The notes beneath the pieces are model-generated. The model worked only from the letters and a program-made list of their open reading frames with translations, had not been told where the DNA came from and made no database searches. The translations under genes were made by a program, and so were the position numbers. From assembly GCF_032271945.1 (NCBI RefSeq), contig NZ_CP130319.1, forward strand, positions 5,227,001 through 5,291,000: a stretch of DNA of 64,000 bases. The letters are read 5' to 3'. Shown here one piece after another: positions 60,109 to 64,000 of the stretch (positions are counted from its first letter, which is position 1; each line of letters starts with the position of its first letter). The stretch is from Paenibacillus sp. MBLB1832 (GTDB lineage: Bacteria > Bacillota > Bacilli > Paenibacillales > NBRC-103111).

Positions 60109-62304
60109 TTAAAAGTCTTCCCACTCTTGACGAGCAAGAATTTTACCAGATTTCTGCAATTCATGTCGAATCGATTTAATAATATGTCCCATGCGAATCG
60201 GCTCACCCGTTTCTGCGGCCAAGAAAGCGGAGGAAAGCACGACGTTTTTGATATTTCCTCCTGCGATCTCGTAGCGCTGCGCAAGATATTTGAAATCCAC
60301 ATCATCGCTGAGCGGCGCCGATGGCGGGAACATGGACTGCCATATTTTCTCCCGATATTCACTATCAGGGAACGGATATTTAATGACGTAATTGATCCGC
60401 CGCAGGAAAGCCTCATCAATGTTGTTTAGTAGATTGGTAGCGAGCACGGTGATCCCTTGGTACTCTTCCATTTTCTGAAGCAGATAGGCCGTCTCGATGT
60501 TCGCATATTTATCGTGCGAGTCTTTCACTTCAGACCGCTTACCGAAAAGCGCATCCGTTTCGTCGAAAAACAGCACGGCGTTGCTCATCTGCGCTTCTTC
60601 AAAAATTTCGTGCAGATTTTTCTCGGTTTCCCCAATATATTTGGAAATCACTTGAGAGAGATCGACCTTGTACAGCTCCAGCTGCAAATCGCCCGCAACT
60701 ACCTGCGCTGACATTGTCTTCCCTGTCCCTGGCGGGCCTGCGAACAGCATGCTCAGGCCTTTGCCGTAGGCGAGCTTCTTCTCGAAGCCCCATTGGCTGT
60801 ATACGACGCCGCGATACTTCACTTGATTGCACGCGTTGCGGAGCTGATCCTTCTGCTCGGGCGGGAGGATCACATCCCCCCACCCGTAGCGCGGTTCAAT
60901 GCGCGTCGCCTTGCGCTCCAGCTTATGCTGCACCTGCTGGTAGCACGCCTTATACAGCGCGTCGCTGCGCAGCACAGGCGCGTTATCCTTGGCAGGCTCC
61001 TGCTGCCAAGCCGAGTATCCGCGAGCGAGCGTGAGCGCGCGGCGAATCTGCCCCGGGGTGAAGCGGAATTTGCCGCTCATCACCCGGTAGTCCACATCCG
61101 CGCCGAGACCCAGCTCTTGCGCGAATGTTAACCAAAGGCGCTCGCGGCCGCCTTCGTCCGGCACGGTGAGCTCATGCTCAAGGAGCAGGCGCTCCTTGGG
61201 CTTCCAGCTCAGCCGATTGTGTCGCTCGGCGAGGAGGAACACCAGGCCCCCGTAGCCGTCCAGCAGCTCGTGGAACCGCGCGAGCCGCTGCTGCGCCGCC
61301 AGATCCGGCTCGGCGGGGTAGAGCACTTCCAGCCGTGTGAAGCACAACACGGCTTGGTGAAGAATCGCTTCGCGTAGAATGACGCTGATCGATTCTTCAA
61401 ATCTTGCCGCATGCAGCTGCACATCGGCAAGATTCACCAGCAGCAGCGGTTTCTTGAAGGAGCGGCAGAGATGCTGCACCTGCAGCTTTTTGCCAGCGCC
61501 TGCATGCCCCCAGATATGGAAGGCCAGCCTTTTGCGCTCATGGAGAGGCGCCTCAAATATCTCTTCAATAAAGTTGCGCAGCCTGAGCTGAAAATCCTCT
61601 TGCACAAGCAGCGGAGGGAGTTCACTGTCTGGGTAAACGATTTCCACCGCTGGCTTCAATTTCGGATCGAGTTCACCAGAATCCAATAGGAAGGTGATCA
61701 TCCGCTTGTCCAGCTGCAGCAGCTTGGATAACAGCGTCTGACCCGCCACTTCTGGGGCATCCTGGTTAAGGAAATACCGTGCCAGCTTGCCTTCTGGCGC
61801 CATGAAGGTCATGCGTGCTGCGCGCATTTCCTCGGGACTCTGACAAGCCACTTGCAGCGCGAGGGAGATGTTGGGCATTTTGCAAGTAAGATCATCCAAC
61901 AAGAACCCAAAGATACGCTCATATTTCCGATCGAGCTCGACGGCAAGCCCAAGCATCACAAAGCGCTCCTCAATCAGTGAAAGACCGAATACGGAGGACA
62001 GATACGTTAATGGAAGGAACACGCCAGATTTGCTGCTCGCTTCGCGGCGAAAGGCGATTTCAGCTTCCAGCTGCCCAATCACTTCCCGTGCTTCTTGTTC
62101 GTCCTCCCCCTCTTCCTCGATACGAAATCGACCGATTAGGCGCAGAAATTCATCCTCGGACACAAACATGCCCCTGAACGAATCGGTTTGCGGATCAGGC
62201 GTGAGCCTTTGCCTGCGCTTGTAGAGGAGCTCTAGCTTTTTATCTAGCAATTGGAGTTCATCCTTATAATGCTCCCATGCGTGTACATACCCTTGAAGAG
62301 TCAT
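60109..62304 (-). CDS. AAA+ ATPase of the eCIS (Afp15-type)
   Basis: 731 residues, ATG behind AGGGAGGA. A helical N-terminal part (about 1-220) is followed by a degenerate P-loop module (WGHAGAGKK, about 265-275) and then a full AAA+ domain: Walker A GPPGTGKT about 520-527, Walker B VLFFDETDALFG about 575-586, and sensor/arginine region INYVIKYPFPDSEYREKIW. The C-terminal lid reads GGNIKNVVLSSAFLAAE. In eCIS this ATPase is needed for particle assembly or release. It is the first gene of the operon, divergent from the diguanylate cyclase. Confidence 0.94.
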   Translation of the reverse strand: MTLQGYVHAWEHYKDELQLLDKKLELLYKRRQRLTPDPQTDSFRGMFVSEDEFLRLIGRFRIEEEGEDEQEAREVIGQLEAEIAFRREASSKSGVFLPLTYLSSVFGLSLIEERFVMLGLAVELDRKYERIFGFLLDDLTCKMPNISLALQVACQSPEEMRAARMTFMAPEGKLARYFLNQDAPEVAGQTLLSKLLQLDKRMITFLLDSGELDPKLKPAVEIVYPDSELPPLLVQEDFQLRLRNFIEEIFEAPLHERKRLAFHIWGHAGAGKKLQVQHLCRSFKKPLLLVNLADVQLHAARFEESISVILREAILHQAVLCFTRLEVLYPAEPDLAAQQRLARFHELLDGYGGLVFLLAERHNRLSWKPKERLLLEHELTVPDEGGRERLWLTFAQELGLGADVDYRVMSGKFRFTPGQIRRALTLARGYSAWQQEPAKDNAPVLRSDALYKACYQQVQHKLERKATRIEPRYGWGDVILPPEQKDQLRNACNQVKYRGVVYSQWGFEKKLAYGKGLSMLFAGPPGTGKTMSAQVVAGDLQLELYKVDLSQVISKYIGETEKNLHEIFEEAQMSNAVLFFDETDALFGKRSEVKDSHDKYANIETAYLLQKMEEYQGITVLATNLLNNIDEAFLRRINYVIKYPFPDSEYREKIWQSMFPPSAPLSDDVDFKYLAQRYEIAGGNIKNVVLSSAFLAAETGEPIRMGHIIKSIRHELQKSGKILARQEWEDF

Positions 62305-62364
62305 AATCCTCCCTGTTGCATCGCTATATTTATACCACCTTCAACGCTATGAAAACTAAATCTC

Positions 62365-62394
62365 TTGCATTTACAGGTGGTTATTCTTTACAAT
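62365..62394 (+). promoter_or_regulatory. Sigma-A promoter of the diguanylate cyclase gene
   Basis: TTGCAT at 62365-62370, an 18-base spacer and TACAAT at 62389-62394, about 60 bases before the ATG. The eCIS operon starts on the other strand from the same 150-base intergenic region. Confidence 0.65.
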
Positions 62395-62457
62395 ATTAGG
62401 ATAAGGCACAAATTAAATCGACACCTACTGCCCTGAAAGGAAAGTGGCCGCCTGTTC

Positions 62458-63552
62458 ATGGAACAATTTCCAGCACATGATCCGACTTGGAATCGCAAAC
62501 TAATCCTCATGTTGTGGTGGATTCTCATCATTTATGAGGTTGCTGCTTTATTCGCACTCTTTTTTGAAATGCACGAGCAGCCTTCGAATTGGTTAGATGA
62601 ATTTGTTACATTTCAACTTTTCCCTACGATCTTGCAGCTACTCCTTATGGGACTTGGATATTTGTCGCTTCACTTTCTGAAAGCCTACAGTGATTTTATC
62701 ATGATCCTATGGACCATGACCATGGTTAGTATATTTATACTAGCCATCCCTGAAATGGCACGTAGCTACGAGCTGATCAGCATTTCTATTCTACTAGCCT
62801 CCATCTATTTTCAGAAAAAATATGTGATCTTCGCTTACAGTTCAGGTGTTATTTTTTTAATTGGCTTGATAGTAATTCAAATTTTCGTTAGCGGACAATC
62901 GATTACTCCATATGAAATTATCGTTTCTCTTACCATTCTGACAGCGACAGCACTTTTATGCTTTACGATTATGGGGCGCGGTCTCGCGCTGCTAGCTCAA
63001 TTGAAAGATTCGATCGTGCGTGAGCAGGATCTTCTGATTCGGAATGTCATGATTGACCGTCTTTCCAAAGTCGATGCCTTGACGGAGCTATTCAATCACC
63101 GATCGTTTCAGGAACATACGGACCATCTCATCTCGCATATGCCTCACGATACACCGATTGAGCTTGCGCTAATGGACATTGATAACTTCAAACAAATTAA
63201 CGATAACTACGGTCATTGGGTTGGCGATGTTGTGCTTAAGACGATCGGTAACATACTCAAAGAAGGGCTTGGCCCTGATGATATGTCCTTCCGGTATGGC
63301 GGCGAGGAATTCGCCGTATTGTTCGTTGGGAAATCGAGCGCAGAAGTGGTCGCTATCTGTGAGAAATTGATGCAAACGATTCGTGAAACAATCATCCCCG
63401 AAATGCCGGATCAGAAGCTCACGATGAGCATCGGACTTGCCTCCTATAATCGAAACACAATGAAGAAAGCATGGTTTCAACTTGTCGACGAATGCTTGTA
63501 CAAAGCAAAGCGCAATGGCAAAGACTGCATCCATGTTCATGCCGCAGAATAA
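62458..63552 (+). CDS. Membrane diguanylate cyclase (GGDEF protein)
   Basis: 364 residues. Five or six hydrophobic helices (about 16-180) form the sensor part, then a short linker and the GGDEF domain (about 200-360): DALTELFNHRSFQEHTDHL, LMDIDNFKQINDNYGHWVGDVVLK, and the active-site GGEEF at 281-285. It makes cyclic di-GMP from GTP. The inhibitory RxxD site five residues upstream is replaced by GPDD, so product feedback should be weak. Its product is the ligand of the riboswitch at 26 kb, although any cyclase in the cell could supply it. Confidence 0.93.
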   Translation: MEQFPAHDPTWNRKLILMLWWILIIYEVAALFALFFEMHEQPSNWLDEFVTFQLFPTILQLLLMGLGYLSLHFLKAYSDFIMILWTMTMVSIFILAIPEMARSYELISISILLASIYFQKKYVIFAYSSGVIFLIGLIVIQIFVSGQSITPYEIIVSLTILTATALLCFTIMGRGLALLAQLKDSIVREQDLLIRNVMIDRLSKVDALTELFNHRSFQEHTDHLISHMPHDTPIELALMDIDNFKQINDNYGHWVGDVVLKTIGNILKEGLGPDDMSFRYGGEEFAVLFVGKSSAEVVAICEKLMQTIRETIIPEMPDQKLTMSIGLASYNRNTMKKAWFQLVDECLYKAKRNGKDCIHVHAAE

Positions 63553-63558
63553 AAAGTA

Positions 63559-63593
63559 AAGAACCGAGAGCGAGTTGCTCTCGGTTCTTTTTG
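63559..63593 (+). terminator. Terminator of the diguanylate cyclase gene
   Basis: AAGAACCGAGAGC at 63559-63571 pairs perfectly with GCTCTCGGTTCTT at 63577-63589, followed by a T-run. Confidence 0.95.
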
Positions 63594-63702
63594 TTTGGGC
63601 GCGCAGGCATGCCCCGTTTGGAAAAAAGTGTTAAGCCTCATACATGATTTGGTTGTCGATGGAAAATAATGATAATAACCAAAATCCATTGAGGTGATAA
63701 TC

Positions 63703-64000
63703 ATGTGTCATTCCATAGCCATTCTGGCTGATGTTCAAGAAGTCATGAAACAATTCCGCGTCGATCGACTGCTCTCCTACAGCGCCACTCGCTATGAAGT
63801 ACGTCCTACCGAATCCATTTCTGCGATCATGATGAATCGGAAAGGCGAGCGACTACTGGATGAGTTCCGTTGGGGATTAATGCCCTTCTGGGCCAAAGAT
63901 GCGGTGTGCGGCGAGCGCAACTCCATCTTCTCGAACGTCGTGTTCGAGCGTATCGTCCAAAAGCAGCGGTGCATTATTCCATGCAGCAGCTTCTATGTGG
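63703..64000 (+). CDS. SRAP (SOS response-associated peptidase, YedK/HMCES) family protein, N-terminal part
   Basis: ATG at 63703 behind GAGGTGA; 99 codons are visible before the window ends. Cys2 (MCHS) is the catalytic residue that crosslinks to abasic sites in single-stranded DNA and doubles as peptidase nucleophile. RWGLMPFWAKDA and QRCIIPCSSFYV match the family motifs RWGLIPxWA and RCLIPADGFYEW. The usual NARSE block reads GERNSIFSN here, and ADG is CSS, so this is a divergent branch. The C-terminal histidine lies outside the window. Confidence 0.85.
   Translation, partial: MCHSIAILADVQEVMKQFRVDRLLSYSATRYEVRPTESISAIMMNRKGERLLDEFRWGLMPFWAKDAVCGERNSIFSNVVFERIVQKQRCIIPCSSFYV

Noticed and set aside
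37279-62304. Contractile-tailed prophage
   Set aside because: No capsid, portal, terminase, integrase, holin or lysin genes; an AAA+ ATPase, DUF4255 cap and LysM adaptor mark it as an extracellular injection system.

Overview
The window looks like chromosome of a Paenibacillus-type endospore former (Bacillota, Paenibacillaceae). The evidence is a complete gerA-type spore germination operon, S-layer homology domains on a large surface protein, YesM/YesN two-component pairs, a PL8 polysaccharide lyase, strong AGGAGG-type ribosome binding sites and sigma-A promoters. No rRNA, tRNA, integrase, transposase or CRISPR array was recognised.

Layout. 1-4.4 kb (minus): a two-component system, GalU, a GtrA-type flippase and a GT39-type membrane glycosyltransferase form a cell-envelope glycosylation operon. 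4.7-15.1 kb (minus): a polysaccharide utilisation locus with a secreted PL8 lyase, a MalEFG-type ABC importer, a YesM/YesN sensor-regulator pair, a LamG-fold protein and an AraC regulator. A cre-like site and a 36-bp palindromic intercistronic hairpin fit this role. 15.2-18.9 kb: gerA-gerB-gerC germination receptor. 19-22 kb: a DeoR regulator divergent from a phosphoesterase and an EamA transporter. 22-26.1 kb: a 1274-residue SLH surface protein behind a cyclic-di-GMP-I riboswitch with its own terminator and promoter. 26.4-32.5 kb: miscellaneous small genes (Mpo1-like, GNAT, DHA2 exporter, DinB/YfiT, small membrane proteins, lipoprotein, SRPBCC) and a DinB remnant.

32.5-37.2 kb: a divergent sulfonate locus, ssuB-ssuC on one side and tetR, tauD, ssuA on the other. 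Both sides start with the same kind of 5' leader: a small hairpin whose 3' arm is also the 5' arm of a terminator. The two hairpins differ by a compensatory base-pair change, so this looks like a real attenuator RNA used twice.

37.2-62.3 kb (minus): one long operon for an extracellular contractile injection system (eCIS; Afp/PVC/MAC-like phage-tail machine). In transcript order it holds an AAA+ ATPase (Afp15), a DUF4255 cap (Afp16), a carboxypeptidase-regulatory-like protein, sheath, tube 1, a tail-chaperone-like protein, tube 2, a 1698-residue disordered protein with two AT-hooks, a LysM protein (Afp7), split spike hub (gpD) and spike (gpV), gp25, two baseplate assembly proteins, a tail protein I fused to a beta-propeller-like domain, and a 566-residue accessory protein. 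The chaperone-like gene ends on a T TTT TTG heptamer; a -1 shift there enters a 69-codon frame with no usable start codon that encodes an Afp6-like domain. This is the arrangement of the phage gpG/gpGT tail chaperones. A 52-bp tandem repeat array of nine copies lies between the two baseplate genes. No PAAR tip, fibre or conventional tape measure was recognised.

62.4-64 kb (plus): a membrane diguanylate cyclase with a degenerate inhibitory site, which could supply the ligand of the riboswitch at 26 kb, and the start of a SRAP-family gene cut by the window edge.
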